A stretch of DNA of 64,000 nt from Leptolyngbya subtilissima AS-A7. Its GTDB lineage: Bacteria; Cyanobacteriota; Cyanobacteriia; Phormidesmidales; Phormidesmidaceae. Position numbers and translations under genes: made by a program. The stretch covers positions 1 to 64,000 of the forward strand of contig NZ_JAMPKY010000015.1 in NCBI RefSeq assembly GCF_039962255.1, read 5' to 3'. Every line of letters starts with the position of its first letter. Positions within the stretch are counted from its first letter, which is position 1. Of the stretch, positions 44,399 through 53,978 are shown one piece after another. The notes below the pieces were generated by a model, which had not been told where the DNA came from, did not search any database, and was given only the letters and a program-made list of their open reading frames with translations.

Positions 44399-45946
44399 TT
44401 ACTCCGAATTGGGCATAAATTGATGGATGGTGCGGCAGAGCTGGCGGGCAAATAGGCTCTTGGGAATACCGCGTTTGGGGCTTTGGCTTTCGGCAGCGGC
44501 AGCTTCGATAATTTGGCCGACATCTTCAGCTAGTAGCTGCTCTAGAGTCTGGTCAATAGCATGTAGCCGATCGGCAGAAATATAATCGAGGGCTTGGCGG
44601 CGCACCTGCGGATAAATCTGGGCGATCAGCCGGTGACGCACATCGGCGCGCAGGCGTTTGAGCTCCAGCAAGCGATTCACCTGCACCTGGCTGTTGAGGC
44701 CCAGGTGGGTGGCCAGCTTGCCCATGGCCATGCCCTTGCAGTGAAACAGATGTAGCCCCTGAATGTAGGCTCTGGCTTTGGTTGGGTCCTTTTGGCTAAG
44801 GCGGTCAACGTTGGTGCGAATGACCTGGGCGATCGCATTCTTCAGCTCGGTTGCGAGCACCTGACGGTAGCCCTGCAAAAACTCATCCTGCTCGTCGGGG
44901 ACCGGGTTTGCCGCAGGTACCTGCTCCCAGTCGATAGGCTCAGACGGGCCTACTGCCGGGGTGCCACCGCGGATGTGAATGCGGTACTGGCGCAGCTGGT
45001 TGGCCAACTGGCTGAGCTGGGTCAGCAGAGCTTCGTCCGATACTTTGGGGTTGATTTTGGCTAGCTGCTCGGGGGTGGGGGGCTGGCAGCGGCGAGATCT
45101 CTTATTTTCGCCTTCTTTCTTGTCTTCTTTTTCGTTTTCTTCCTCGCGCTCATTTAGGCGATCGCGCCGATATACCGCCTGGTACTGCTCTAGCAGCGTC
45201 GTCGCCGTCGCCACTTCGTACTCGCTGCACAGGTGGTAGGTGCGCAAAATGCGCTGCATCTGGGCCGGGCTGGTGTCGTTCAAAATGGCCCAATCGCTGA
45301 CGCGGTAGAGCCCCTTGCTGATCAACAGCTGATTGAGGCCTGGGTGGTTGCAGGTGAGTCGGCTGCACCATGTGCTCAAGGCAGCCTTTTTTTTCTTTTT
45401 TTCCAGTGTGTTTTCAGAGGCAGTATCGGAGGGGTCTTTAGGCTGTCCTTCAGCCACCAGGTCTGGGGCATAGCTGTCTAAAATTTTGGCAGTGAAGGGG
45501 CGGTAGGGCGGCTTGCTAGCGCTGGAGGAATCGCCCGGTGGGAGCGGCTCTGGGGGGCGCAACGGCAGGGGCTGACCATGGTCGTCTAAGACCTTAACCA
45601 GCAGATCGGCGGTGGTAAAACCATAGGCCTCACCAAATTGCCGCGCTAAATGCGCACAGGCGTCTCGAATGTGGTGGCTAACGAAGCAGCGCAAGCTCAA
45701 CAGGGCTTGGTCGGCTTGATTAGCCTCTGACCACCAAAGCTGAAGCAACGCCTTCTGTAACTCTGGCAGACCGTCCTCTGCTTGGCTAAGCAGCGCCCCA
45801 TAGGTTTGCAAAAGCCAGTTATGTATGTGGGGCAGCCGTTCAGCTTGGCTGTGACCTGCACTATACAGGCGCATGAGGTGCCAATAGCGAGAAACTTTAT
45901 CCATAGTCTTAGAGGCTGAGTCGCGACTAGTGTTGCACTGCATCAT
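44399..45946 (-). CDS. Divergent sigma-70-like / HTH regulatory protein
   Basis: 515 residues from ATG 45946; ATG 45904 (MDKVSRYWHLMRLYS) is possible. Helical throughout. The N-terminal third (LLQTYGALLSQAEDGL, SHHIRDACAHLARQFG) is followed by a Lys-rich linker. The middle (TWCSRLTCNHPGLNQLLISK, SPAQMQRILRTYHL) resembles a region-2-like helical block. The C-terminal part (LHLFHCKGMAMGKLATHLGL, QVQVNRLLELKRLRADVRHRL) resembles region 4 of sigma factors. Conserved core-binding residues of true sigma factors are not evident, so it may not direct polymerase by itself. First gene of the operon with DUF1822 and CHAT-CHASE2. Confidence 0.6.
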   Translation of the reverse strand: MMQCNTSRDSASKTMDKVSRYWHLMRLYSAGHSQAERLPHIHNWLLQTYGALLSQAEDGLPELQKALLQLWWSEANQADQALLSLRCFVSHHIRDACAHLARQFGEAYGFTTADLLVKVLDDHGQPLPLRPPEPLPPGDSSSASKPPYRPFTAKILDSYAPDLVAEGQPKDPSDTASENTLEKKKKKAALSTWCSRLTCNHPGLNQLLISKGLYRVSDWAILNDTSPAQMQRILRTYHLCSEYEVATATTLLEQYQAVYRRDRLNEREEENEKEDKKEGENKRSRRCQPPTPEQLAKINPKVSDEALLTQLSQLANQLRQYRIHIRGGTPAVGPSEPIDWEQVPAANPVPDEQDEFLQGYRQVLATELKNAIAQVIRTNVDRLSQKDPTKARAYIQGLHLFHCKGMAMGKLATHLGLNSQVQVNRLLELKRLRADVRHRLIAQIYPQVRRQALDYISADRLHAIDQTLEQLLAEDVGQIIEAAAAESQSPKRGIPKSLFARQLCRTIHQFMPNSE

Positions 45947-46075
45947 GGGAGATTCGACGCGCTATCTTTACGGATATCTGAGCCAAGGGAGCTTATTCAA
46001 CGGGGGGGTGGTGGGCTGGTCTGCGGCTGTAATGTATGGGGCGAATGGGGGGACAAATGAATGAGTAAAAACCGA

Positions 46076-46309
46076 TTACCCCTGGATCGACTCGCTGATG
46101 ATGGTAATGGCGACTAAACAGATGACCAGCAGAAATCCCTGCCGCAGCAAATAGGCCAAAAGGAATGCGGCAGCTTCGGCCAGCAACCCCCAGTTGAGGG
46201 CGATCGCAGCGATATAGGCCACGGTGCAGCCAGCCACGCTCAGTAAAAAGTATTTCAGCACCTGAGTACACAGGGCCAGCAGCCAGTGATTAGGGCGGGG
46301 GCATCGCAT
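46076..46309 (-). CDS. Small two-helix membrane protein
   Basis: 77 residues from ATG 46309. Two membrane segments: YFLLSVAGCTVAYIAAIAL and FLLAYLLRQGFLLVICLVAI. Short charged N-terminus (MRCPRPNHW). No family recognised. It lies between the larger membrane protein at 46463 and the sigma-like gene, on the same strand as both, with 128 bp before the sigma-like start. Confidence 0.55.
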   Translation of the reverse strand: MRCPRPNHWLLALCTQVLKYFLLSVAGCTVAYIAAIALNWGLLAEAAAFLLAYLLRQGFLLVICLVAITIISESIQG

Positions 46310-46462
46310 AATCTAAGTCTCCAAATAGTTGAAGTGGGCTGAGAAAATTAAAAAATCGGGCATATTGCTCACTTCAATAGGGGGCTGTGGGGTAGAAGTT
46401 ATCCATAGCTACATCTGGTATCTAGCACCCTATTCGCTTTTCTGAATTCAAGGCCAATCAGC

Positions 46463-47269
46463 TTAAATCGTCTGGAGTAGATAGCCCAGTCCGCCACCAA
46501 GGATTGAACCAACCAGCATAAATAGCGCTAAATTTTCTGAAGGTGTTGTCTGGCGGAATTTGTTCGACAGCAGGTTTGACAACGCCAGCACGGTCGCTTG
46601 CGACAAAACCATCGCCACAATTACTAGCCGCCGACTATGCAATCCATTAGGTGATAACTGGGCAAACGTAAGCATCCAGGCTCCAAATATGGCCCAGGCT
46701 CCGGCTCCTCCCCAAGCCATATGTCGGGCAAGCTTTCTAGGAATAGGCAAAGACCAAATCTCGTTGCTACAGAGCCACCAACAAAATAACCCAGCCGTCA
46801 TGGCACCAATTAGGACTGCACTCACCATGGCTAGTGCCGGGTCACCGGTGGAAATGTAAACTACACCAAAGACAACCAGTGCAGGCAAAGCGGCTATCGG
46901 CACAATGATCATTGCAATATCTCCCCACTGAATTGAGATAATGCCTGCAAACCAGCTTAGAACTGCAATGCCTAACACCGAGATCAAGACTGTTACGACC
47001 CCAAAATCGGATAGGTAGGCAAAAACACCTGCACCCAATGGCCCAGCTATGACGATAAGAATTATTGAGCCAGCAGATGTTGTTAAGCCGCCATGTGCAT
47101 TGACAATATCAATTCTTTGTCTGCCAATTACTGCAACCGCGAACCCTCCGGCAAGGGCAAGTCCTTCAATGGCTGTTACGGTGGAAATTGGCAACGACAA
47201 TCTATACAAAAGACAGTTCAGAATCCCATAGAGGGATATGCAGGCGATCGCTTCAGCTAGGGATGACAT
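46463..47269 (-). CDS. Multi-pass membrane protein of unknown function
   Basis: 268 residues, almost entirely hydrophobic, with about seven membrane segments (ISLYGILNCLLYRL, IEGLALAGGFAVAVIG, SIILIVIAGPLGAGVFAYL, TVLISVLGIAVLSWFAGII, MIIVPIAALPALVVFGVVY, LAMVSAVLIGAMTAGLFCWW, AIFGAWMLTFAQL, LVIVAMVLSQATVLAL, LFMLVGSILGGGLGYLL). Few charged residues inside the helices, so no obvious transport site. Base composition and AT-richness are slightly higher than neighbouring genes. Unrecognised family. It lies downstream of the broken CHAT-TPR gene on the same strand. Confidence 0.65.
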   Translation of the reverse strand: MSSLAEAIACISLYGILNCLLYRLSLPISTVTAIEGLALAGGFAVAVIGRQRIDIVNAHGGLTTSAGSIILIVIAGPLGAGVFAYLSDFGVVTVLISVLGIAVLSWFAGIISIQWGDIAMIIVPIAALPALVVFGVVYISTGDPALAMVSAVLIGAMTAGLFCWWLCSNEIWSLPIPRKLARHMAWGGAGAWAIFGAWMLTFAQLSPNGLHSRRLVIVAMVLSQATVLALSNLLSNKFRQTTPSENLALFMLVGSILGGGLGYLLQTI

Positions 47270-47802
47270 GGTTAAAACCTCCCATTGTTTTGAGGCTGTA
47301 AAGGTCTAGTACAAATTGGAGCGGTTAGCCAATGGCAGGGTTAACTGGTGAGCAAGGTTTCTGTCTACAGTCCGTTCCCAATCAAAATAAATGGAGCCCA
47401 GTAGTAGGGGTGGCTAAGCGTGATGCTCTCTAAATGAGGTGATGCTGAGGAGCCGGTCACCAGGTCAATCTCGGCGCGAATATCAACGCCCAAGACTGAT
47501 GAGTCGCCCTCAATTAAGGCCTGCTGGGCCAGGCCCAGGGCTGCGGTGGGGCTATAGTCAGCTTGCAGAGCAGCGTACAGAGCATTCATCAATACCTGGG
47601 TGCTGCCGTCATTGACAGACCACAGTGAGGCGATCGCCGCCCGCGCCTCCGTGCGCTGAATCTGGTAGCCAAAGCCGAGAATTTCTTCCCCCTGCCCCAG
47701 TTCGCCGCTGACGGCCGTTTGGCAGGCGCTCAGCACCACCAGATCTACCCCCGGTAGCGACCACTGGGCGATGTCGGGCAGGGTAATGCGATCGCCGTTG
47801 CC

Positions 47803-47809
47803 AAAAAAA
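47803..47809 (-). other. T7 run, candidate -1 slippery site
   Basis: On the coding strand the codons are ATT TTT TTG GCA. The heptamer T TTT TTG fits the X XXY YYZ pattern of -1 frameshift sites, and a -1 shift here exactly restores the CHAT domain. GGCGAT and ATCGCC shortly downstream could pair as a stimulator. Equally compatible with loss of one T. Confidence 0.4.
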
Positions 47810-48938
47810 TAAACGACTCGTGGGGTGCCCCAGTGACAAACTCGGCATGGGTGGCGAAGTGAACAATCGAGTGCTCTGCCAGCTCGGGCTCCACGGCGGC
47901 GCGGCTAAAGTCTTGGTTGAAATAGGCTTTGGTGGTGGGAATATCGGTGGCGATGCGCTCGACTTCTAGGCCCGCGTACTGCAAGCCGTTGTAGGTTATA
48001 AGTTCGTCGCCCACGTTGACCTCGTAGTAGCCTTCAGAAAAGGCCCCGGCCAGCACGGAAAGATCGGTGGTCTGCGATCGCCCCCAGTCGGTCAACGAGG
48101 CCGCCGTAATCAGATTCACGCCAAAGCGCTGCACTAGCCACTGCTCGCCGTCGTGCAGCGCCGCCAAAGGAATGTAGCGCAACTGTCCATCGGCGGCGTA
48201 GAGAATAGTTTGGGTATCGGTGAGATAGGGCTCTAGCGGGCGAATTAGCAGGTCGTAGAGCTGCTGCGCCGACTGCTCTACCTCGGGCCTGCGACCGGTA
48301 ATGTCGGTGCGAAAGGTGGCAATTAGCTGGTTGAGCTGCACGCGATCGACGGGCACGGTCCGGCGCTCTAGCCCGTCGGGGGTGACGAGCACCAGCTCTA
48401 GGCGGTCTTCCAGAATCAACGGATATAGCAGCGCGGCATTGTTGAGCTGCTGAAGGTTGGTTTGCAGGCGGGCCAGGGTTTCGGGGTTGAGGTTTTGCCC
48501 GCGCGCGTTGCGCTGAAGCTGCTGGGTGAACTTCTGCACCTCAAGACGATTGAGAAAGGCATCGAAGCCCTGCCCAGCTTCTACCATCTCCATATAAATA
48601 GACAAGAGCTGCTGTTCTGCATCCCATAGGTCAAGCCCCTGGGCGGTTTGGGCGTTGCCCCGCAGAGCGCGCAGGTATTCGTCAATTTCTTGCACGCGCA
48701 ACAGTTCCAAAACCCGCTGGGCCTCCAGCACGCGATCTTGCTCTAGTAGCAGACGCACCAGTTCTCGGTAGCTTCCTGAAATGGACTCGGTGTACGACGC
48801 TTGAAGGTCTTCTGGTAGCTCTTGAAGATCTGCCCGAATGCTTTCGCGGAGGTTGACGGAGGCTTTGTAGAATGCGATCGCCAGTTCGGGCTGCTTTTGT
48901 GCGGCTAGCAATGCTCCAAAGTTTCGTAATAAGTTGCT

Positions 48939-49478
48939 CTGACCAGAGCGATCGTCGATTGCTTGGTACAGTGGCAAGGCTTGCTCGTAGTAGGCGATCG
49001 CCCCTTGGTGGTCACTCAGTGACCAGTAAGCATTACCCCAATTCATTAGCGTACGGGCTTGTCCCTGCCGGTTTTCGATTGCTTGATATAGCGGTAGGGC
49101 CCGCTCGTAGTAGGCAATCGCCTTTTGGTAGTCGCTTGATGATCTGTAGGCAACACCCAAACCCATAAGCACATTGGCTTGTCCCTGCCGGTCTTCGATG
49201 GCTTGGAAGATCGGCAGGGCTTGCTCATAGTAAGCGATCGCCCTTCGATAGTCGCTCAATGACTTGTAGGCAATACCCAGGTTGTTCAACGCATTAGCTT
49301 GCCCCTGCCGATTTTCGATGGCTTGGAAGATCAGCAGGGCTTGCTCGTAGTAAGTGATCGCCCTTCGATAGTCGCTCAATGAGATGTAGGCATTACCTAA
49401 ATTACCTAGTACTTTGGCTTGCCCTTGCTGGTCTTCGATTGCTTGATAGATGACTAGTGCCGCTTCCCACGACTGCAA
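48939..49478 (-). repeat. Tandem 120-bp TPR-coding repeats
   Basis: Protein residues 71-250 (counting from 49688) consist of 40-residue units with the consensus YYEQALPIFQAIEDRQGQAN and LxNLGxAYxSLSDYRRAIA. DNA identity between adjacent units is high (for example around 49230-49270 and 49350-49390), so copy number may vary by recombination. Confidence 0.85.
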
Positions 49479-49731
49479 CGCATCTCGAAACTGGCTCTGC
49501 CCATGCTGCTGAATGCCCTGCTGGAGCAACGCATCGGCCTCGGCTTTGCGATCCTGCTGAGCGACAGTAACCTCAGCCTCAACCGGAAGTGAATGCTGCA
49601 CCTCTGCCGATAGACCTGGCCTTTGCACCGCAACCAGTGCAGTAGCAGCAATTAACCAAAACCACATTGCGGAACGACGCATGAGCAACCCTCTACCGGG
49701 GACGACAACAGCATATATGGCTAGCTGAAGT

Positions 49732-49819
49732 GAACTTATTCAGTTTTCTGCAAAGACAACGTCAGCTTTGCGTACCCGTTTGGCAAGGCAGTAAATCTAC
49801 AGTTCTGGTGAATAAGTTC
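49732..49819. promoter_or_regulatory. Inverted TGAATAAGTTC sites between divergent genes
   Basis: GAACTTATTCA (49732-49742) and TGAATAAGTTC (49809-49819) are perfect inverted copies 66 bp apart, in the region between the CHAT-TPR gene (-) and the 49893 gene (+). A third copy occurs at 55109-55119 upstream of the GG-leader peptides. They are candidate binding sites of one regulator, or a long-range hairpin. Confidence 0.45.
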
Positions 49820-49892
49820 CCAAGTCTCAGCCATAGAACCTTGCAGAGAGACCCTAGGGCCTCTTTTCCCCACACCGCAGAGGACTTCTCCC

Positions 49893-50474
49893 ATGACTTC
49901 TACATCCACCGCGCTTCGCCCCACCACTCGACGGCTACAGATGATGGCCCTGGCCGGGCTGTGTGGTTTGGCTGCAGTACTGTCGTCGTTAACCTCCAGC
50001 CCTCCGAGCACAGCGTTTACGCCCCTATCCACCTCCCTGGCGGAGACAGCGTCTTTGCCCAGTCTGCGGCTGCCGATCTCGCTACCCACGGGCACCCAAA
50101 TTACGCCCCCCATAGGCAGCGGCTACGGCCAGCTCACCGTTAAAAACGGCAATGCTCTCGATGCGGTTTTTAAGCTGGTGGATGCCAATTCTGGCCAAAC
50201 CCTGCGGTTTGTATACGTGCGAGCTAATGAAGACATCACCCTAAACGATGTGGGTACCTGCACCTGCGATTTGCGCTTCGCCACCGGCATCGACTGGGAT
50301 GCTGACCAGCAACAATTTCGCCGCGATATGGCCCTATCTGCCTTTAGCAACCCCACAGAGTTTGCAGTCAAGCGCGAAGGCAACACCGAATACTGGACTG
50401 CCCTCGAAGTCACGTTGCATCCGGTAGAAGGCGGCAATGCTGAAACCGAAGCCTTAGATGAAGATAATTTTTAG
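49893..50474 (+). CDS. Exported protein of unknown function
   Basis: 193 residues from ATG 49893. A signal or anchor (LQMMALAGLCGLAAVLSSL) is followed by a Ser/Thr/Pro-rich linker and a compact beta domain: GSGYGQLTVKNGNALDAVFK, SGQTLRFVYVRANEDITL, VGTCTCDLRFATGIDWD, EYWTALEVTLHPVEGG. The layout (TV.NG...DAV.KL.D..SG...RFVYVRA) looks like a conserved cyanobacterial domain, but I know no function for it. A TPR gene follows 22 bp downstream and the caspase gene after that, so it may be their exported partner. Confidence 0.65.
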   Translation: MTSTSTALRPTTRRLQMMALAGLCGLAAVLSSLTSSPPSTAFTPLSTSLAETASLPSLRLPISLPTGTQITPPIGSGYGQLTVKNGNALDAVFKLVDANSGQTLRFVYVRANEDITLNDVGTCTCDLRFATGIDWDADQQQFRRDMALSAFSNPTEFAVKREGNTEYWTALEVTLHPVEGGNAETEALDEDNF

Positions 50475-50496
50475 CCACTATTAAGCTGGTAATCTT

Positions 50497-51402
50497 ATGA
50501 ATCAGAAGCAACATAATGCCCTGGTTTCCCTAGCTGTTACATATCTGCGAACAGGCGATAGCCAGGTTCAAACTCATGATCTTCAATCAGCTACTAAATC
50601 CTATTGGCAAGCAATTTTGCTATTTCGAAACGAAGGTCAGACTACACAGGAAATTGAAACACTAGAAAAAGCCTTATCGCTGGCTCTAACGCTCAAGGAT
50701 GTCAAAAACGAAGCCGCGTCACTTAATGACTTAGGGGTCACCTATCGGAAATTGAAGGAATTTCAGAAAGCACTTGACTGCTTTGAGCAAGCGTTACAGG
50801 CTATCCGACAGTTTATCGATTCTGATGCTCGTGAATTTGCTTCCCGTCGCGAGAGTGAAGCTAATATTCTGAACAATTTGGGGCGAGCCCATGGAGCACT
50901 TGATCAACCTCAATTAGCCTATGAATGTTTTCAACAGGCATTATCCATTTATCGGCTGCTCTTTGGGCAGCAACAGCAAATCACATTGACATTTTTTAAC
51001 CTAGCCAATCTCTACCGCGATCGCTGTGAATACGGCCAGGCGATTGAATGGTACGAACAGGCCTTTTCCTTTGCGAATGATCACTTGCCTGTGGAGGCTG
51101 CGTTTGCATTGTTAAATCTAGGTGATATCTTTCTAGTTACCGGCGATTACTCTAGAGCGGCGTCGCACTATCAGCAGGCCCGCGACTTAAATGCTCTTAT
51201 ACCCCAATGTGAAATAGCCTACGCATGGGTTGGGCAGGGTAAAGCCTATGAAGAATTGAGTCAGTATGAACAGGCAACGAGCTGCTATCAGCAAGGATTA
51301 CTGATTTATCAACAAGTAAGCGGCTCTCAAGGAGAAGAGTCCGTCAATAATATCCTAGATTCGGTTAGGCAAAAAGCATTTTATAAAAGGTTAATTATGT
51401 AG
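50497..51402 (+). CDS. Cytoplasmic TPR protein
   Basis: 301 residues, no signal peptide. Six or so TPR units with the usual A8-G-Y-A20-P27 spacing: AASLNDLGVTYRKLKEFQKA, NILNNLGRAHGALDQPQLAY, TFFNLANLYRDRCEYGQAIE, FALLNLGDIFLVTGDYSRAA, YAWVGQGKAYEELSQYEQAT. More AT-rich than the neighbours. TPRs mediate protein binding. Placed directly after the exported 49893 protein and before the caspase gene, it may scaffold one of them. No enzymatic domain. Confidence 0.8.
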   Translation: MNQKQHNALVSLAVTYLRTGDSQVQTHDLQSATKSYWQAILLFRNEGQTTQEIETLEKALSLALTLKDVKNEAASLNDLGVTYRKLKEFQKALDCFEQALQAIRQFIDSDAREFASRRESEANILNNLGRAHGALDQPQLAYECFQQALSIYRLLFGQQQQITLTFFNLANLYRDRCEYGQAIEWYEQAFSFANDHLPVEAAFALLNLGDIFLVTGDYSRAASHYQQARDLNALIPQCEIAYAWVGQGKAYEELSQYEQATSCYQQGLLIYQQVSGSQGEESVNNILDSVRQKAFYKRLIM

Positions 51403-51575
51403 TCTTTTAACGCAGTCGAAGAAATTTTCAGATTTGTCGACTTTGCTCAATCGGCTCAATTGTTTAATAGAAAATCAGGCCGATAACTCCGTTTTCTAAT
51501 CGAAGCAAATAGAACCGTTTATGGCAGCCATGTTCGGCCCATCTGTGTTGTTTTAACTTTTCAGGACCATGCCCT

Positions 51576-53852
51576 ATGTCAAGTTTTAAGCGGCGTCGGT
51601 TTTTGCAGGTTGCCGGGTCTGCTCTGGCCGCCGTAGGCCTCAGCCAAGTAGATGTTTGGCATCAGGGCGATCGCTACGCCCGCGCCCTAGCCCAACCTAC
51701 CCGCCGCAAACTGGCCCTGCTAGTGGGCGTTAACCAATACCCTGACGGGGTCACCCCCCTACGCGGTTGCCTAACTGACGTGCGGATGCAGAAAGAGCTG
51801 CTGGTACATCGCTTTGGCTTTGATCCAGCCAATATTCTCACCCTAGAAAACCAGGTCGCCACTCGCCAGAACCTGCTAGACGCCTTTGAGTCGCACCTGA
51901 TCGACCAGACTCAACTGGGGGACGTGGTGGTGTTTCACTTTTCGGGCCATGGTTCACTGGTGCGTGACCCCGACCCAATCCCCACAGCGCTAGAAGGTTA
52001 CAACGGCAGCCTGCTGCCCTACGATGCTCGGTTAAACCTGCGGGGCAATCAGGTCAACGACATCATGGGCAAAACCCTGTTTTTGCTGATGGCCAACCTC
52101 AAAACTGACCAGGTGACCGTCATGCTCGACAGCTGCCACTCCGGCGGCGGCACCCGAGGCGATCTGATCCTGAGGGCCGTCGAGTCGAGGGTGGCCCTGG
52201 GCGAGGCGGAACCCAGCCCCATGGAACTGGCCGAGCAGGAGCGCTGGCTGACGCGGCTGGGCTGGTCGCCTGTGAAGCTGAAAACTCAACGCAGCCGGGG
52301 CATTGCCAAAGGGGTGGCGCTGGGGTCGGCTCAGGCGAACCAACTGGCGGCAGATGCCTCCTTTGGCGAGGGCGAGGGGCAGTTTCACGCCGGGGCGTTT
52401 ACCTATGCCCTGACCCGCTACCTATGGCAACAGCCCGGCAGCCCGCCGCTCGATCGCGTATTTGTCGACCTAGCCCGCAGTACGCGAGATGTAGCCAACA
52501 GCGCTCGCATTGTGCAGTCGCCCATCTACGAGGTGGAGCCAGGGCGCAACTTTGGTCAAGAACCGCTCTTTTTTAGCTCTCCTCAGAGCCCGGCAGCAGA
52601 GGCCGTGGTTGTGGGCACTGAGGCCAGTGGCGAGGTCAAGTTCTGGCTGGGGGGCGTGTCGTCCCAAAGTTTGGCGGCTTTTGAGAGCGGGGCTATTTTC
52701 TCGGTCGTGGATGGCAATGGCAATGAGATTGGCCAAGTTGAGCAAACCCGGCGGGTAGGGCTAGAGGGCTACGGCAACCTGACAGGCAGCGCTCGCGGCC
52801 AGATCGCAGCGGGGCAACTGCTGCGGGAGCGGGTGCGGGGAGTGCCGACCGATCTGACCTTACGAGTGGGCCTAGATGATTCTTTGGGGGCAGACCTGGA
52901 GACGGCGCGATCGCAACTGGCAGCTTTTAACCGCATTCAGCCCGTTGCAGTGGATGGCAGCCAAAGCCCCCGCTACTTGCTGGGGCGTATGACTGAGCAG
53001 GGGCTTGCGATCGCCACCACCGAAGCCGTACAGAATATAGGCCAGCTAGGCAGCATTGGCCTGTTCACTCCAGGGTTAGTGGCCATTCGTGCTAGCTTTG
53101 GTGAACCTAATGAGCCCATGGCCGTCGCCATTCAGCGGCTCAACCCCACGCTCAAGTTGCTGTTGGCTGGGCAGGTGCTGCGATCGGTGCTCAACAGCGA
53201 CACCTCTAACCTCAATGTCGATGTAGCTGTACAGCCGGTGAATAGCTCTGTTGCCATCAGTCGCAGCGCCAGCCGTCGAGGTAGCGAAGACAACGAGGTG
53301 GCTCAACGGCTAGATGGCTTTAGTCAAACGCTGCGATCGGGCAGTGAAATTGTGGTGACGGTGACCAATGCTGAATTTCGCAGCCTCTACATAGCCGTGC
53401 TAGCCATCGGCAGCTCGGGGAGTATGTCAGTGCTGCACCCTACCGATTGGGATGCTCCTGAAAGTGAATCGCTGTTAGAACCGGGTCAGCAGCTAGAGGT
53501 TCCCCGTCAGGAGGCGGGGCGCGACCCGAACCGCAGCTACTGTAGCAACCCCAGCGAAGCCTTTCACCTGTGCCTAAGCAGCTCTGGTTATGCTGAAATT
53601 TTGACCTTGGTGAGCACTAGCCCCTTGCGTGATGCCCTGCGCGGTCTTCAGCAAATTGCCGTCGCCAACAACACCCGTAGCGGCAACCCCATCGGTTTAC
53701 AAAACGATGACCCTGTCAATGTGGTAGAAACCCTACTGGGCGACATCGATCGCAGCACCCGAAGCTCCAACAGACTGCGCGACGATGTACGCGGGGTAGA
53801 CACCACCCAGCTCGCGGCCCTGTCTACCCTGATTCAGGTAGTAGAAAAATGA
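51576..53852 (+). CDS. Tat-exported caspase-family protease (orthocaspase)
   Basis: 758 residues. MSSFKRRRFLQVAGSALAAV is a twin-arginine signal, so a folded protein is exported. The p20-like caspase domain starts at about 44: KLALLVGVNQYPDGVTPLRG, VVVFHFSGHGS with the catalytic His, and VTVMLDSCHSGGG with the catalytic Cys. Both dyad residues are intact. The region after about 350 is beta-rich with no clear catalytic role, and residues about 600-690 (SLYIAVLAIGSSGSMSVLHP) resemble DUF4384. Prokaryotic caspase homologues usually cleave after Arg or Lys. It lies between two TPR genes, and export by Tat separates it from cytoplasmic substrates. Confidence 0.9.
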   Translation: MSSFKRRRFLQVAGSALAAVGLSQVDVWHQGDRYARALAQPTRRKLALLVGVNQYPDGVTPLRGCLTDVRMQKELLVHRFGFDPANILTLENQVATRQNLLDAFESHLIDQTQLGDVVVFHFSGHGSLVRDPDPIPTALEGYNGSLLPYDARLNLRGNQVNDIMGKTLFLLMANLKTDQVTVMLDSCHSGGGTRGDLILRAVESRVALGEAEPSPMELAEQERWLTRLGWSPVKLKTQRSRGIAKGVALGSAQANQLAADASFGEGEGQFHAGAFTYALTRYLWQQPGSPPLDRVFVDLARSTRDVANSARIVQSPIYEVEPGRNFGQEPLFFSSPQSPAAEAVVVGTEASGEVKFWLGGVSSQSLAAFESGAIFSVVDGNGNEIGQVEQTRRVGLEGYGNLTGSARGQIAAGQLLRERVRGVPTDLTLRVGLDDSLGADLETARSQLAAFNRIQPVAVDGSQSPRYLLGRMTEQGLAIATTEAVQNIGQLGSIGLFTPGLVAIRASFGEPNEPMAVAIQRLNPTLKLLLAGQVLRSVLNSDTSNLNVDVAVQPVNSSVAISRSASRRGSEDNEVAQRLDGFSQTLRSGSEIVVTVTNAEFRSLYIAVLAIGSSGSMSVLHPTDWDAPESESLLEPGQQLEVPRQEAGRDPNRSYCSNPSEAFHLCLSSSGYAEILTLVSTSPLRDALRGLQQIAVANNTRSGNPIGLQNDDPVNVVETLLGDIDRSTRSSNRLRDDVRGVDTTQLAALSTLIQVVEK

Positions 53853-53978
53853 TCGCTCGGCGGAGTGATTTGCGTGGCTCAGAACGAGCATCCGTACCGG
53901 AATCGCCAACTAGCCGCCACTGCATAGGTTTGGCCGCTCCAGACATAAGAGAAGGTAGACGAGTTCAACCCCACTCCT

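Larger units (their letters stand above)
47365..49682 (-). pseudogene. TPR-CHAT protein with a frame break at a T7 run
   Basis: The frame from ATG 49682 has a signal (MWFWLIAATALVAV), four to five TPR units (period exactly 40 residues), a helical linker and a CHAT domain. It keeps the catalytic His (SIVHFATHAEF) but ends after EFVTGAPHESFIF and about 17 odd residues at 47745. The -1 frame continues naturally from FIFFGNGDRITLPDIAQWS to VVLSACQTAVSG (catalytic Cys), ARAAIASLWSVND and PYYWAPFILIGNGL, stopping at 47365. So one TPR-CHAT gene is split at the T7 run (A7 at 47803-47809 on plus). It may be a real mutation, a sequencing error, or a -1 frameshift signal, because the sequence there reads T TTT TTG in frame. 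Without shifting the product lacks its nucleophile. Confidence 0.85.
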
